A stretch of DNA of 64,000 nucleotides from Tiliqua scincoides (Eukaryota; Chordata; Lepidosauria; Squamata; Scincidae): contig NC_089823.1 of the NCBI RefSeq assembly GCF_035046505.1, forward strand, positions 1,046,767-1,110,766, in the 5' to 3' direction. Below, in pieces: positions 43,006 through 54,274 of the stretch. Every line of letters begins with the position of its first letter. Position 1 is the first letter of the stretch. Made by a program: the position numbers and the translations under genes. The notes under the pieces are model-generated. The model was not told where the DNA came from, did not search any database, and saw only the letters and a list, made by a program, of their open reading frames with translations.

Positions 43006-44977
43006 TTATGATTATAATAGAGTAATATAATGATTAATATAATGTATAATGAGTAACAATAGAGTCTTCTCTATGATAGTTCCCCCACCCCATGCAGGAC
43101 TTCCTGCCTCTGGGAGTTTGAAAGTCTCCCCCCTCCTCACACCCACACACACATACACCCTTTTTAAAAAGCCCTTGAGATGCACCTGGTCTTAGGAGCT
43201 TTGGAATGGCGATTCTGACCTGCTGCTGCTGAAGCCTCTGATGACTTTGATGGGGTCTAATTTTTTTATTGCAAATTATTGTTCAGGGTTTTGATTCCTG
43301 CCTCGGGACAGTCTAGTGAAAGGCAGGACAGACATGAGAGACAACTAACTGAGCCTGCCTGCCTGCCTCTTTCCCATGCAGGTCAGGGATGTTGCAGGCT
43401 CCCAGCTTGCTTCTCCTGGTCAACTGCCAGGCTTCTGAGTCTGTCTCCCAGCAACCAGGCAATGTGCAGGCAGGTCAGAACGAGAAAGCCACAGGAAAAA
43501 ACAATCTCAGGCAGTTATCTGGGTAGTGGTAAAAGCAGGTGCCACAAATGGTCTTAGATACAGTTGGCCACACTTGGTATAAAACGTGACGAGCATCACT
43601 ACTACTCGTCATCCTCCAATGAGAAAATTCCCTGAGTGGCAAGCAACAATTCCAGTACTGTGCAACAATAAAATCCCAGACCTGGAACAATCAGGTTGGA
43701 AACAAGACACTTGGCAGGAGCAATAAAACTCTGCTTCAGAAGGCCAAAGAACTCAGCAGCTCTAGCCAGGGGTCGCCTTGCGGGGAATGCCTGGGCAAAC
43801 AGAAGGACCTTGGTGGTGGGAAGACAGCAAGGTGGCAGCAGATGAGCCCCTCTGGGAAGGCCATCCAGATGTGCACAAGCCACTCTGTAGCATATAGATG
43901 GGCAGTCTCAACACTGAAGACGTGCCCCCCAAACCTGTTGGTTCCCTCAGCTCCTTGATATCCATGTCAGCCTCAGACATTCTCTGAAGCCTGGCCCCAG
44001 AGCTGCTGCCACATCCAGCTCACATGCGGCCAGCCAGGCACATCTGGAACAGGGGTAAGCATCTGTACGGACGTCATAAACGTGGAGAAGGCCCTGGACA
44101 TCCTCATCAGAAAGACACTCAAAGGAGCAGGAGTGGCCCTGGAAACCTCCTTGGTGCGGGACAGGACACTGCTGCATTGCGCGCACACAGGGCATGTGGC
44201 ACCAGTGGGGCATCTTCCTTAGAAACAACAAGAGCCAATATTCCAAGTCAGCTCCAGATTCAATGGTGGAGTGTGTCAGGATAGGAGCAGCTATCTTATC
44301 TGCTCCGTCAGCGGAATGCGAAATGTGGCTTCAAAGACGTAGCCCACACAAAGAGTATTTCAGGCTGAAGCGTTTCATTAATGCAGTCTATATTTACAAA
44401 GATAACTTAAAATAATAGCAGCATAACAAAACAACATAAAGTCAACATAACTTGCTATACACACGACTTATCAGTCTTTCTTGCTTTACCAGCCTTCCGG
44501 GCTTCCCTGCCGTTTCCCTCGTCCTGCCTGCCCCCACATGAGGACTCTTGCAGGCCTTTTAAAGCACTGTGCGGGAATTAGCAAGGTGGTGTCTCAACCT
44601 CCTGGTGCTGACTCAGCATCTGTTGTAATCAGCATGTTCTCTGTTCACCTGATGCTTAGGTGATCCAGCATTTTACATGACTGAGGCTCTACCTTATCCA
44701 GGCCAAATTCCTTGGGTTGTGTTTTCCTCAGCTTTCCTCAGGGTTCCTGTATTGGGGAGCACATTAACCAACCTAGTTTAACGGTACTCCAGAGTGGCCA
44801 CCCTCCCCCCCCCATGCTTTTTAAGAAAAGCCCTGAAGAGGACTGAATAATAATGATGCCTTCTGGGGCAGCCCTCCCAGATTAGGCACTCCTTCCTTGG
44901 TGGCCAGGGTCAGGTGAAGATCTAAGAATGGAGGGAGGTTCACACGAGAAGTGTGGCTGGACAAGTCCTCCAGGTGT
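43006..44977. other. No gene recognised
   Basis: About 2 kb: an AT-rich patch at 43006-43070, a GCCT run near 43358, and otherwise unassigned sequence. A GGAATGCCTGGGCAAACAGA stretch at 43780 resembles a common reptile repeat but could not be placed. 44270-44800 is discussed under rejected items. Confidence 0.4.
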
Positions 44978-45957
44978 CTAGGAGGTGCTCTTCCTCAGGT
45001 GCAGTGCCTTCAACACGTGGTCACGGATCTCCTTGGTCTTGGCACCGTAGACAATGGGATTGAGCATGGCTGGGACCATCAAGTAGATGTTGGCCAGGAA
45101 GACATGGATGTGGCGGGGAACACTGTGCCCAAAGCGATGGGTGAGGAAGGAGAACACAGCAGGTGCATAGAACATGAAAATAACCCCCACGTGAGCACCA
45201 CATGTCCCCAGGGCCTTGTGCCGCGCCTCCAGCGAGGGCAAGCGGAACACTGCCCGCAGGATCAGCCCATAGGAGATGAAGATGAAACTCAGGTCAGCGA
45301 CAGCAACAATAACTATAACAATCAGCCCATAGAGGCTGTTAAGTCGGGTGTCCCCACAGGCCAGTTTCACCACTGCCATGTGTTCACAGTAGGTGTGGGA
45401 GATGAGGCGAGAGCGACAAAATGACAACCTCATTGCCAGCAGAGGTGCTGGCAGAACGCCCACCAGGGCTCGGACAAAAATGACAATGCCCAACTTGACG
45501 ACTGTGTTCGCAGTCAGCAGCGAGGTGTAGCTGAGTGGGGAGCAGATGGCCACGTATCGGTCATACGCCATGGCAGTCAGGGTCCCAGACTCCATCACAC
45601 TGAGGGCATGCAGCAGGAACATCTGCAAGAGGCAGGCGGCATAGGCAATCTCTTGGGCCCCAATCCAGAAAATGCTCAGCATCTTGGGCAGGATACAGGT
45701 GGGCATGGCCATATCTGTCAGAGCCAGCATGGAGAGGAAGAGGTACATGGGCTTGTGCAGGCTGGATTCCACCCAGATGACCCACAGCAGGGTGGCATTG
45801 CCCAAGATGGCCATAATGTAGATGAAGCAGAAGGGGATGGAGAGCCAGACATGGATCTTCTCCAGCCCCGGAACACCCAGGAGGAAGAAGGAGGAAGGAG
45901 AAAAGTGCTGGCTGATGTTGGAGGCACCTGGCGTGGGGCACAGAAGGCACAGAGTAG
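44978..45957 (-). CDS. Class I olfactory receptor, OR52-like, ACG at the expected start
   Basis: A minus-strand coding exon, intact from the splice acceptor (CGGCCTTCTCTGCAG, exon from 45957) to the stop at 44978. Marks: N-I-S glycosylation site, FFLLGVPGLEKIHVWLSIPF before TM1, LHKPMYLFLSML in TM2, a perfect MAYDRYVAIC, SHTYCEHMAVVKLACGD in extracellular loop 2 (OR52-type), KALGTCGAH in TM6 and a TM7 box VPAMLNPIVYG with A for the second P. Where related receptors start (M-PGASNISQHF...), the codon at 45932-45934 is ACG, not ATG. There is no other ATG between the acceptor and TM1. Either the start is lost and this is a fresh pseudogene, an upstream exon supplies the start, or ACG is used weakly. 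With that start it would be 318 residues. An in-frame ATG at 46072 lies beyond the acceptor and inside a repeat. Confidence 0.85.
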
Positions 45958-46059
45958 CTGCAGAGAAGGCCGTATGCTCTGTCAGTCCCACCCATTCCCA
46001 GCACGAGGCTGAGATTCCACTCAGAAGGATGAACTGGGCAATCCTCCCATCGTCTAGCT

Positions 46060-46297
46060 CAGCCATTTTCAACCACTGTGCTGTGGCACACTGGTGTGCC
46101 GCAAATGGTCTGCAGGTGTGCCGCAGGAGTTTGAGGGAGGATCATTTATTAGTAGGGCCATTGGGGGATGTGAGCCCCCCACCAACAGCAGGTGTGCCTT
46201 GTTAATTCTCAAAAAAACTGAAGGCAATTGACTGATGGCATTGACAATTTTGGTGCCTTGTCAGTGTGCCATGACATGAAGAAAGTTAAAAATCACT
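46060..46297. mobile_element. hAT miniature element (family A), complete, reverse
   Basis: Starts CAGCCATTTTCAACC and ends GTTAAAAATCACT, the reverse orientation of 33647-33867. Flanks GTCTAGCT (46052-46059) and CTCTAGCT (46298-46305) are an 8-bp duplication with one mismatch. It lies just upstream of the OR52-like coding exon. Confidence 0.88.
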
Positions 46298-46414
46298 CTC
46301 TAGCTTGTAACCCAGAAGTGCCCTGGTTTTAGTGCTGCTCTTACTTATTTGGTCAGCATTTATCTGCTTCTTTTTAATTTAATTATTTACAATTATTTAT
46401 TTTATTTTGCTTGA

Positions 46415-46513
46415 TTATGTCACTTCCAGCCATGACATCACTTCCGGTGGGTCCTGGACAGATTGTCATTCTAAAAAGTGGGTCCTGGTGCTAAAAGTTT
46501 GAGAACCACTGCC
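46415..46513. mobile_element. hAT miniature element (family C), right end
   Basis: CCATGACATCACTTCCGGTG, then GTCATTCTAAAAAGTGGGTC, and the terminus AAGTTTGAGAACCACTG. The left-end counterpart of this family occurs at 48371. Confidence 0.7.
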
Positions 46514-46748
46514 TTAACTCAAAACTTGCCAATGAGACATCCTTGGGGTGGAGGGGCGACACCTTAGTGACCAAAATTGTGGAAATTGTAGCTTTTAGGA
46601 ATAACACCATCATGTCCTATACCATTTGATGCAGAATTTCATCCATTGCTTGTGGGGAAACATTCACTGCATTTATTTCCTGGCCATTATTATTATTATT
46701 ATTCATTTCATGTCATGACTGTTACTGTCTCTGTCTCACCTATCTCAC
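46514..46748. repeat. hAT-type repeat-derived sequence with (TTA)n
   Basis: Shares GTGACCAAAATTGT, ACACCATCATGT and TGATGCAGAATTTCAT with the element at 52556 and continues with a (TTA)n run at 46686-46705. Confidence 0.55.
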
Positions 46749-47597
46749 ATAAGAACATAAGAACAGCCCCACTAGATCAGGCCAAAGGCCCATCTAGTCC
46801 AGCTTCCTGTATCTCACAGCGGCCCACCAAATGGCCCAGGGAGCACACCAGGTAACAAGAGACCTGCAAGGCCTCCTGGGAATTGTAGTTAAGAACATAA
46901 GAACAGCCCCACTGGAGCAGGCCAGAGGCCCACCTAGTCCAGCTTCCTGTATCTCACAGAGGCCCACCAAATGCCCCAGGGAGCACACCAGATAACAAGA
47001 GACCTCATCCTGGTGCCCTCCCTTGCATCTGACATAACCCTTTTCTAAAATCAGGAGGTTGCCACATACACATCATGGCTTGTAACCCATAATGGATTTT
47101 TCCTACAGAAACTTGTCCAATCCCCTTTTAAAGGCATCCAGGTCAGACGCCATCACCACATCCTGCGGCAAGGAGTTCCACAGACCAACCACACGCTGAG
47201 TAAAGAAATATTTTCTTTTGTCTGTCCTAACTCTCCCAACACTCAATTTTAGTGGATGTCCCCTGGTTCTGGTGTTATGTGAGAGTGTAAAGAGCATCTC
47301 TCTATCCACTTTATCCTTCCCATGCATAATTTTGTCTCAGTCATGTCCCCCCTAAGGCGTCTCTTTTCTAGACCCAAAAGCCATAGCCTTTCCTCATAAG
47401 GAAGGTGCCCCAGCCCAGTAATCATTTTAGTCGCTCTCTTTTGCACCTTTTCCATTTCCACTGTATCCTTTTTGAGATGTGGTGACCAGAACTGGACACA
47501 ATACTCCAGGTGTGGCCTTACCATCGATTTGTACAACAGCATTATAATATTAGCCGTTTTGTTCTCAATGCCTTTTCTAATGATCCCAAGCACAATA
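46749..47597 (-). mobile_element. Doubled-tail CR1 LINE, 5'-truncated
   Basis: Minus orientation. An outer 3' end (46749-46865), the joint containing GGCCTCCTGGGAATTGTAGT, then a second complete 3' end and ORF2 C-terminus to 47597 (GIENKTANIIMLLYKSMVRP to KRGLDKFL). It has the same architecture as 41400-43005 but its own truncation point. The coding part carries a small loss (RLWLLGLEKRRLRG, lacking the usual LFS). Confidence 0.9.
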
Positions 47598-47925
47598 AAT
47601 AATCCGCTTGAGAGATACATTTGGCGCAGAGGAGCTTAAGCACTTAGTTGCTCAAAATAAACCTGAAACACACTGTCTTATTTAGCTCACCTCTAAGAAA
47701 TCTTAATTCTTTCCATGTATAAAAACTAACAATATTTTCAGTTCTTGGATTAATTCCAACAGTTAAGTCTAAGTTTTGTCATTTTCAGTGATAGCTTTTG
47801 TATACAATAGTGATGGAAAAGCTAAAATTACTTAAAACATACATTTTAAAAGAAATAAAGTCAATTAAAGTTAAAATTATAGACACCATTTTAGTGACTT
47901 GAGAAGCTGGACTGATTTTGCTACA
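47598..47925. other. AT-rich intergenic, nothing recognised
   Basis: About 330 bases of AT-rich single-copy-looking sequence, continuing beyond the CR1 insertion at 47926-48191. Confidence 0.4.
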
Positions 47926-48191
47926 TAAGAACATAAGAACATAAGAACAGCCCCACTGGATCAGGCCATAGGCCCATCTAGTCCAGCTTCCTGTATCTCA
48001 CAGCGGCCCACCAAATGCCCCAGGGAGCACACCAGATAACAAGAGACCTCATCCTGGTGCTGTCCCCTACATCTGGCATTCTGACTTAACCCATTCCTAA
48101 AATCAGGAGGTTGCGCATACACATCATGGCTTGTACCCCATAATGGATTTTTCCTCCAGAAACTCGTCCAATCCCCTTTTAAAGGCGTCTA
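47926..48191 (-). mobile_element. CR1 LINE 3'-end fragment with target duplication
   Basis: The CR1 3' end from a (CATAAGAA)n tail at the left to AAAGGCGTCTAG at the right. GCTACATAA at both edges (near 47919 and 48192) looks like the target duplication. Confidence 0.9.
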
Positions 48192-48493
48192 GGCTACATA
48201 AACTTTGAACACCACACACAAAAGTAACTAGGTAAAAGTACAAGATTTAAATATTTTTAACATTATCCAGTCTAAACATTGCAACACAATGCAAGAGATT
48301 AGAGATCACACACAATCCTTAACAGAGTTACTCCAGAAGTGACTAGGATGCCTAAATACTGCAGTTTAGCAGTGGTTCTCAAACTCTTTGGACCCACTTT
48401 TTAGAATAACAATCCTCAGGACTCACCTCACAGGGTTGTTGTGAGGAGAAAATAAGGGGAGGAACCATGCACACCACCTTGAGCTGCTTAGAG
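48192..48493. other. Intergenic with a hAT family C left end (48371-48430)
   Basis: CAGTGGTTCTCAAACTCTTT then GGACCCACTTTTTAGAATAA at 48371 is the left end of the family whose right end is at 46415-46513. GGGTTGTTGTGAGGAGAAAA at about 48431 is shared with other squamate-style repeats here. Confidence 0.6.
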
Positions 48494-51400
48494 CAGTGTT
48501 TCTCAAACTGTGGGTCGGGATCCACTAAATGAGTCACGAGTCAATTTCAGGTGGTCCCCATTCATTTCAATATTTTATTTTTAATATCAGGAAGATCCCC
48601 GTAAAAGAGCCATTGTTCATCCTCGGCGACTTCAATGCTAGAGTTGGTGCTGATAACAGTTCGTGGCCCACTTGCTTAGGTCAGTTCGGCATTGGGAAGA
48701 TGAACGAGAATGGCCAACGCCTGCTAGAGTTTTGCTGTCTTCACGGTCTCTGTGTCAGCAACACGTTCTTCAACACGAAGCCCCAACATAGAGTCTCCTG
48801 GAGACACCCAAGATCAAAGCACTGGCACCAGCTCGACCTGATTCTCACCAGACGCTCCAGCCTTCCCAGCATCAAGATCACGCGCAGCTATCAGGGTGCT
48901 GCTTGCGACACCGACCATTCCCTGGTGTGCAGCAGAGTGAAACTGCAAACAAAGCAACTGTACCACACGAAAAAGGAAGGAAGACCTCGCATTGATACCA
49001 GCAAGACCCGGGATCAGAGAAAAGTGGAGGAATTTGCATGAGCGCTTGAGGAATCTCTTCCAGGCCCGGTTGGTGCAAACGCATCCAACAGATGGGAACA
49101 TTTCAAGAATGCCGTTTACAACACCGCCTTGTCCATATTCGGCAAGAAGACCAACAAGACAGCAGACTGGTTTGAAGCCCACTCTGAGGAGTTGACACCA
49201 GTCATTAGGAAAAGAGGAGAGCTCAAGCAGCATACAAGGCCTGTCCCAGTGAGCGCAACCTGCAGGTCCTCCGAGCTGCTCGAAGCAAAGTCCAGCAGAC
49301 TGCCAGGAGATGTGCTAACGACTACTGGCTCCAGCTCTGTTCCGAGATACAGATAGCAGCTGACACGGGCAACATCAAGGGGATGTATGATGGTATCAAG
49401 CAGGCCCTAGGTCCAACACAGAAGAAAATTGCCCCTCTGAAGTCTGCCACAGGCGAGGTCATCCAGGATCGGGCGCAGCAGATGGAACGCTGGGTGCAGC
49501 ACTACTCTGAGCTATATTCCAGAGAAAATGTAGTCACCGAAGAAGCGCTGAACAACATTGAGTACCTGCCTGTGCTGGAGGAGCTTGACAGTGAACCAAC
49601 CCTAGAAGAACTTCACATGGCCCTTGACTCCCTTGCCTTTGGCAAGGCACCTGGAAAAGACAGCATCCCTGCTGAAGTCCTAAAGTGCTGCAAAGAGATC
49701 ATCGTCACTGAGCTGCATGAAATCCTCTGTCTCTGCTGGAGAGAAGGTGGAGTACCTCAAGACATGAGGGATGCAAATATCATCACACTGTACAAGAACA
49801 AAGGTGACAGGGGTGACTGCAATAACTACCGTGGCATCTCTCTCCTTAGCGTTGTAGGAAAGTTGTTTGCCCGAGTTGCAGTAAAGAGGCTCCAGGTACT
49901 TGCAGAGAGCGTTTATCCAGAATCACAGTGCGGATTCCGAGCCAACAGGTCCACCACTGATATGGTATTCTCCCTTAGACAACTGCAGGAGAAATGCAGG
50001 GAACGACAGCCACTCTTTATAGCCTTCATAGATCTCACGAAGGCCTTCGACCTGGTCAGCAGGGATGGCCTCTTCAAGATTCTCCCCAAGATTGGATGTC
50101 CACCCAGGCTCCTCAGCATCATCAGATCCTTCCACAAGGACATGAAGGGCACTGTTGTCTTCGATGGCTCCACATCAGACCCCTTTGACATCCGAAGCGG
50201 CGTGAAGCAGGGCTGTGTTCTTGCACCAACCTTTTTTGGAATTTTCTTCGCCGTCCTGCTGAAGCATGCCTTTGGAACCGCAACAGAAGGCATCTATCTC
50301 CGGACCAGATCAGACGGAAAACTCTTCAACCTCTCCAGACTGAGAGCAAAGTCCAAAGTCCAGCTGAAATGTCTGTGTGACTTCCTCTTTGCCGACGATG
50401 CAGCTGTCACTACCCACTCTACCAAAGATCTCCAGCAGCTCATGAATCGTTTTAGCAAGGCCTGCCAAGATTTTAGACTGACAATCAGCCTGAAGAAAAC
50501 ACAGGTCAAGGTTCACGATGTGGACTCACCTCCCTGCATTACAATCTCTGCGCACGAACTGGAGGTTGTCCATGACTTTGTGTACCTTGGCTCAATGATC
50601 TCTGACACTCTTTCTCTCGATACCGAACTAAACAAACGCATCGGTAAAGCAGCTACCACGTTTTCCAGACTCACAAAGAGAGTCTGGTCCAACAAGAAGC
50701 TGACGGAACATACCAAGATCCAGGTCTACAGAGCTTGCATCCTGAGTACACTTCTGTACTGCAGCGAGTCATGGACTCTTTGCTCACAACAGGAGAGGAA
50801 ACTGAATGCTTTCCACATGCGCTGCCTCCGACGCATTCTCGGCATCACCTGGCAGGACAAAGTTCCAAACAACACAGTCCTGGAACGTGCTGGAATCCCT
50901 AGCATGTATGCACTGCTGAAACAGAGACGCCTGCGTTGGCTCGGTCATGTTGTGAGAATGGATGATGGGCGGATCCCAAAGGATCTCCTCTATGGAGAAC
51001 TCGTGCAAGGAAAGCGCCCTACAGGTAGACCACAGCTGCGATTCAAGGACATCTGCAAGAGGATCTGAAGGCCTTAGGAGTGGACCTCAACAAGTGGGAA
51101 ACCTTGGCCTCTGAGCAGCCCACTTGGAGGCAGGCTGTGCAGCATGGCCTTTCCCAGTTTGAAGAGACACTTGGCCAACAGTCTGAGGCTAAGAGGCAAA
51201 TAAAGAAGGTCCATAGCCAGGGAGACAGACCAGGGTCAGACTGCACTTGCTCCCGTTGTGGAAGGGATTGTCACTCCCGAATTGGCCTTTTCAGCCACAC
51301 TAGACGATGTTCCAAAACCACCTTTCAGAGCGCGATACCATAGTCTCTTGAGACTGAAGGTTGCCAACATTACATTATTTTAATATATTGATGCTACCCT

Positions 51401-51647
51401 GGTATGTGACCACATTTGGGGAAATGTTACACACCTGTACTTTGAACAAGCTACTATGTATATTCTTTTAACAATGATAGTCAATGGGGCTTAGTCCTGG
51501 GGAAGCGTGGGTAGGATTGCAGCCTAGGATTTTAAAAATTTTCCTGCTTGATGATGTCACTTCTGAGCATGACATCACCTCCAGTGGGTCTTGACAAATT
51601 CTCATTCAAAAAAGTGGGTCCAATTGCTAAATGTGTGAGAACCACTG
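48494..51647. mobile_element. hAT miniature element interrupted by a LINE
   Basis: Left end CAGTGTTTCTCAAACTGTGG, right end TGTGTGAGAACCACTG. The 8-bp target duplication GCTTAGAG is perfect at 48486-48493 and 51648-51655. About 370 bp of element remains on the two sides of the LINE insertion (48588-51373). This fixes the order of events: hAT first, LINE later. Confidence 0.88.
48588..51373 (+). mobile_element. RTE/Ingi-like LINE, long 5'-truncated copy
   Basis: Starts inside the APE-type endonuclease (LFILGDFNARVGADNSSW; later HQLDLILTRR and ACDTDHSLVCSR). The frame is then disturbed between about 49041 and 49383. A 561-codon reverse-transcriptase frame follows at 49383-51068: FGKAPGKDSIPAEVL, GFRANRSTTDMVFSL, FIDLTKAFD, SGVKQGCVLAP and the catalytic FADD at 50388-50399. 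After one frame change near 51065 the C-terminus continues to a zinc-finger-like CTCSRCGRDCHSRIGLFSHT. It ends GAGACTGAAGGTTGCCAA, with TTTTAATAT on both sides as target duplication. This is the source-type sequence for the short copies at 9544 and 27381. It is immobile by itself because the 5' end is missing. Confidence 0.9.
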
Positions 51648-51675
51648 GCTTAGAGGAAGGGTGGCATAAACATGT

Positions 51676-51706
51676 TAATTAATTAATTAATTAATTAATT
51701 AATTAT
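51676..51706. repeat. (TTAA)n simple repeat
   Basis: About seven to eight TTAA/AATT units in a row. Confidence 0.95.
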
Positions 51707-52547
51707 GTTGTATAGGGGTGACAAAAATGTTTGGGCCCTGGGTATCCAATGACCCAGTCGCGCCACTGAGTGGAGAGCTGCCTGGCAGGCTTCCTTTCTT
51801 CTGAACTGTGGGAATAGGAGTGGCTCTGATGGGCACATGGGGACTGCTGTCCCCACCTTCTATTCTGAAGTGCATCCGGATATCCAGATATCCTGTAACT
51901 ACCTGATACTCCAGTGCACACTGGGATAGAAGACCCAGGAAACCCCTCCCAGCCCCTGAAAAACTAACTCTGCAAAGTAATTAACAGAACTAACTGCGAA
52001 GTAATTTGCAAAAATGCACACAGGCACCAATTTTTTTTTCCTCCAGTCAGGAGGGCAAATCAGACCTATTTCCAGGAGTCATTATCAGGAGGCATTGGAG
52101 CCGGGGGCAGGGGGGCAGGCTGGGCACTGGCAGAGGAGCCACAGCATTCAGGCCTCTCCACTGAACCCTCTGTACTGGTGGCAGGAGCAGCACTCCACGA
52201 ACCATCGGGGATGGGAGAGGGCAGCATGAGGGCAGTTCAGGGCCTCAGCCTGGTGCCAACAGTGATTGGCGCCAATGGAGGGTCCACCCTGGGGTTTCTG
52301 CCATTTCAGGGCAGCAATTTCCCTTGGGGATACATTGTAAAGGAAGAGGCAAAAGGCTGAATACCCAACTCCTGTGTAGCAGGGTCCTGATCCTGACCAG
52401 TCTTCCCCTGTGCCTGCAGCTGCCATTGAAGTGTTTCAAAGACATGTCTATGGGGTGAGCAACATCTTAAACTTAATGATCAATTTGCCCTTTATCTCCC
52501 CATCCTCTAACTAACTTCTCTGATTTGGAGTATGGGTTCTGTGAAAG
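51707..52547. other. No gene recognised
   Basis: GTTGTATAGGGGTGACAAAA to GCGCCACTG at about 51710-51768 is a fragment of the CAGTGGYRTAGC family. The rest is unassigned. Confidence 0.4.
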
Positions 52548-52555
52548 TTCAATAG

Positions 52556-53168
52556 CAGTGGCATAGCTCAGGGGTAGCAGTTGCACCAGGCATCAAGCTT
52601 TAGGGGGGGCAACAAGCCGAGCTTGACACGTGACCAAAATTGTGAAAATCTTGGTATGTATGAATAATACCATCATGTTGTATATCACTGGAAAGGTAAT
52701 TTAATGCAGAATGCAATGAAGCAAATGGCACTGGAATATCTGTTTTCCAGCAAAAGTTATGGCCAATTAACCAGAAAATGAAAACACAACTGACTTGTGG
52801 AACAAAAAGTGGATTTGCTTAACTCCAAACTGACCTATAAGACTGTTCTGAGTGCCAATGAGTTGTTATTATGATTCAGCAGGGAACCAATAACTTTTTA
52901 TTTATTTACTTAATTAAATTTGATTTTGTCATGCGGGAGGGGGGGCTTCTTTCACAGATAGTTGCAGATGGATGCCTTAGCTATGCCACTGACTGGGGGG
53001 AGGCAGCAGAGCAAGTGGGTGGTGAGCTGTTGTGGGGAGGAGGTGGGTTCCTCCCAATTTTCACTTTTTAAAAAGCCTGGGTGCGACGTCACTTCCGGTT
53101 GTGACATCACTTCCGGGGCAACATTTTGAGCTTGGCACCGGGCTACATGATCATGAGCTACGCCAGTG
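52556..53168. mobile_element. hAT-type non-autonomous element, CAGTGGCATAGCT ends
   Basis: Ends CAGTGGCATAGCTC and GAGCTACGCCAGTG are inverted repeats. Flanks TTCAATAG (52548-52555) and TTCAGTAG (53169-53176) are an 8-bp duplication with one mismatch. An internal AGCTATGCCACTG at about 52980 looks like another terminus, so the element may be composite. Non-coding. Confidence 0.75.
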
Positions 53169-53176
53169 TTCAGTAG

Positions 53177-53957
53177 GGCTACCAAAGGTCTTGAAGCGAA
53201 CCATACCTGGGCCTCAGCAAAGGAGGCTGTTCTAGCTCGAGAACCACTCAGCTCCTCGAGTGCCTGCTGCCTTCCTCTCTTGTACAAAGTCCCAGAGCTC
53301 ACCATAAAGCATTGTTTAGGATCACTATATGTAGACTTGTAGGCGGTTTTGTTGCCCTTCACTCCTGACTCAGTGAAATCGAGACTTCTGACAACCTCTC
53401 TCTCAGAAAGGAGGCTCACACCAGCTCTGGTTCCTTTCCCCAGCCCAGACTGTCCAGAAAGAATTACTGCTTCGCTTATCCCCCTTGACACTCACCCTCC
53501 ATTGCTGAGCTGGTTCCTTTCCCTTCTCTTCTCTCCAAAGGCAAGACGAGACGTTTCTTTGGTTGGGTTTTTCAGCAGGTTTCTTTGTCTAAAACAGAGA
53601 CATGCAGTTCAAGAGAAGACGTCATCTTGCTGCACCTGCAGGAGAAAGAAAAAAGACAGGGGCAGTGAAAGGGTCAAATCCAGCCATGGTTCCTTCTGGT
53701 TGGAAGAACAGGGCAAACTTCCCACAGGGAGAGGATGAATTCAGAAACTGCAGAGGCTGCCAAGTGGGTTGTGGTATCTTCCTCCTGAAAGACTTCAAGG
53801 AGTTATTGAATAATAAAATTTATTTTATTTATTTATTTAAATATTTATTTATTTATTATTAGGAGGCTTCAGCTCCTCCCCCCCATACTGAGCAGGAGAA
53901 GAACAAGTCCTGCAACCAACAAACCATCACCATTCGTGGTGCTCATCCAGGTCACAA
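53177..53957. other. No gene recognised; (TTTA)n at 53818-53866
   Basis: Intergenic; only the TTTA-rich simple repeat is notable. Confidence 0.4.
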
Positions 53958-54274
53958 TAAGAACATAAGAACAGCCCCGCTGGATCAGGCCACAGGCCCA
54001 TCTAGTCCAGCTTCCTGTATCTCACAGCGGCCCACCAAATGCCCCAAGGAGCACACCAGATAACAAGAGACCTGCAAGGCTTCCTGGGAATTGTAGTTAA
54101 GAACATAAGAACAGCCCCACTGGATCAGGCCATAGGCCCATCTAGTCCAGCTTCCTGTATCTCACAGCGGCCCACCAAATGCCCCAGGGAGCACACCAGA
54201 CAACAAGAGACCTCATCCTGGTGCCCTCCCTTGCATCTGGCATTCTGACACAGCCCATTTCTAAAATCAGGAGG
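53958..54274 (-). mobile_element. Doubled-tail CR1 LINE, short copy
   Basis: Outer 3' end 53958-54070, joint containing GGCTTCCTGGGAATTGTAGT, then the inner 3' end to 54274. This is the third example of the doubled-tail form, truncated within the 3' untranslated region. Confidence 0.88.

Noticed and set aside
43600-43900. Resemblance to a common reptile interspersed repeat
   Set aside because: Only one short recognisable stretch; borders and family could not be supported from sequence alone.
44270-44800. Possible LTR-like segment downstream of the OR52-like gene
   Set aside because: No second copy in the window, no clear ends or target duplication, so not called.
45958-46072. In-frame ATG at 46072 as start of the OR52-like gene
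   Set aside because: It lies upstream of the splice acceptor and within a hAT miniature element; the encoded extension has no receptor features.
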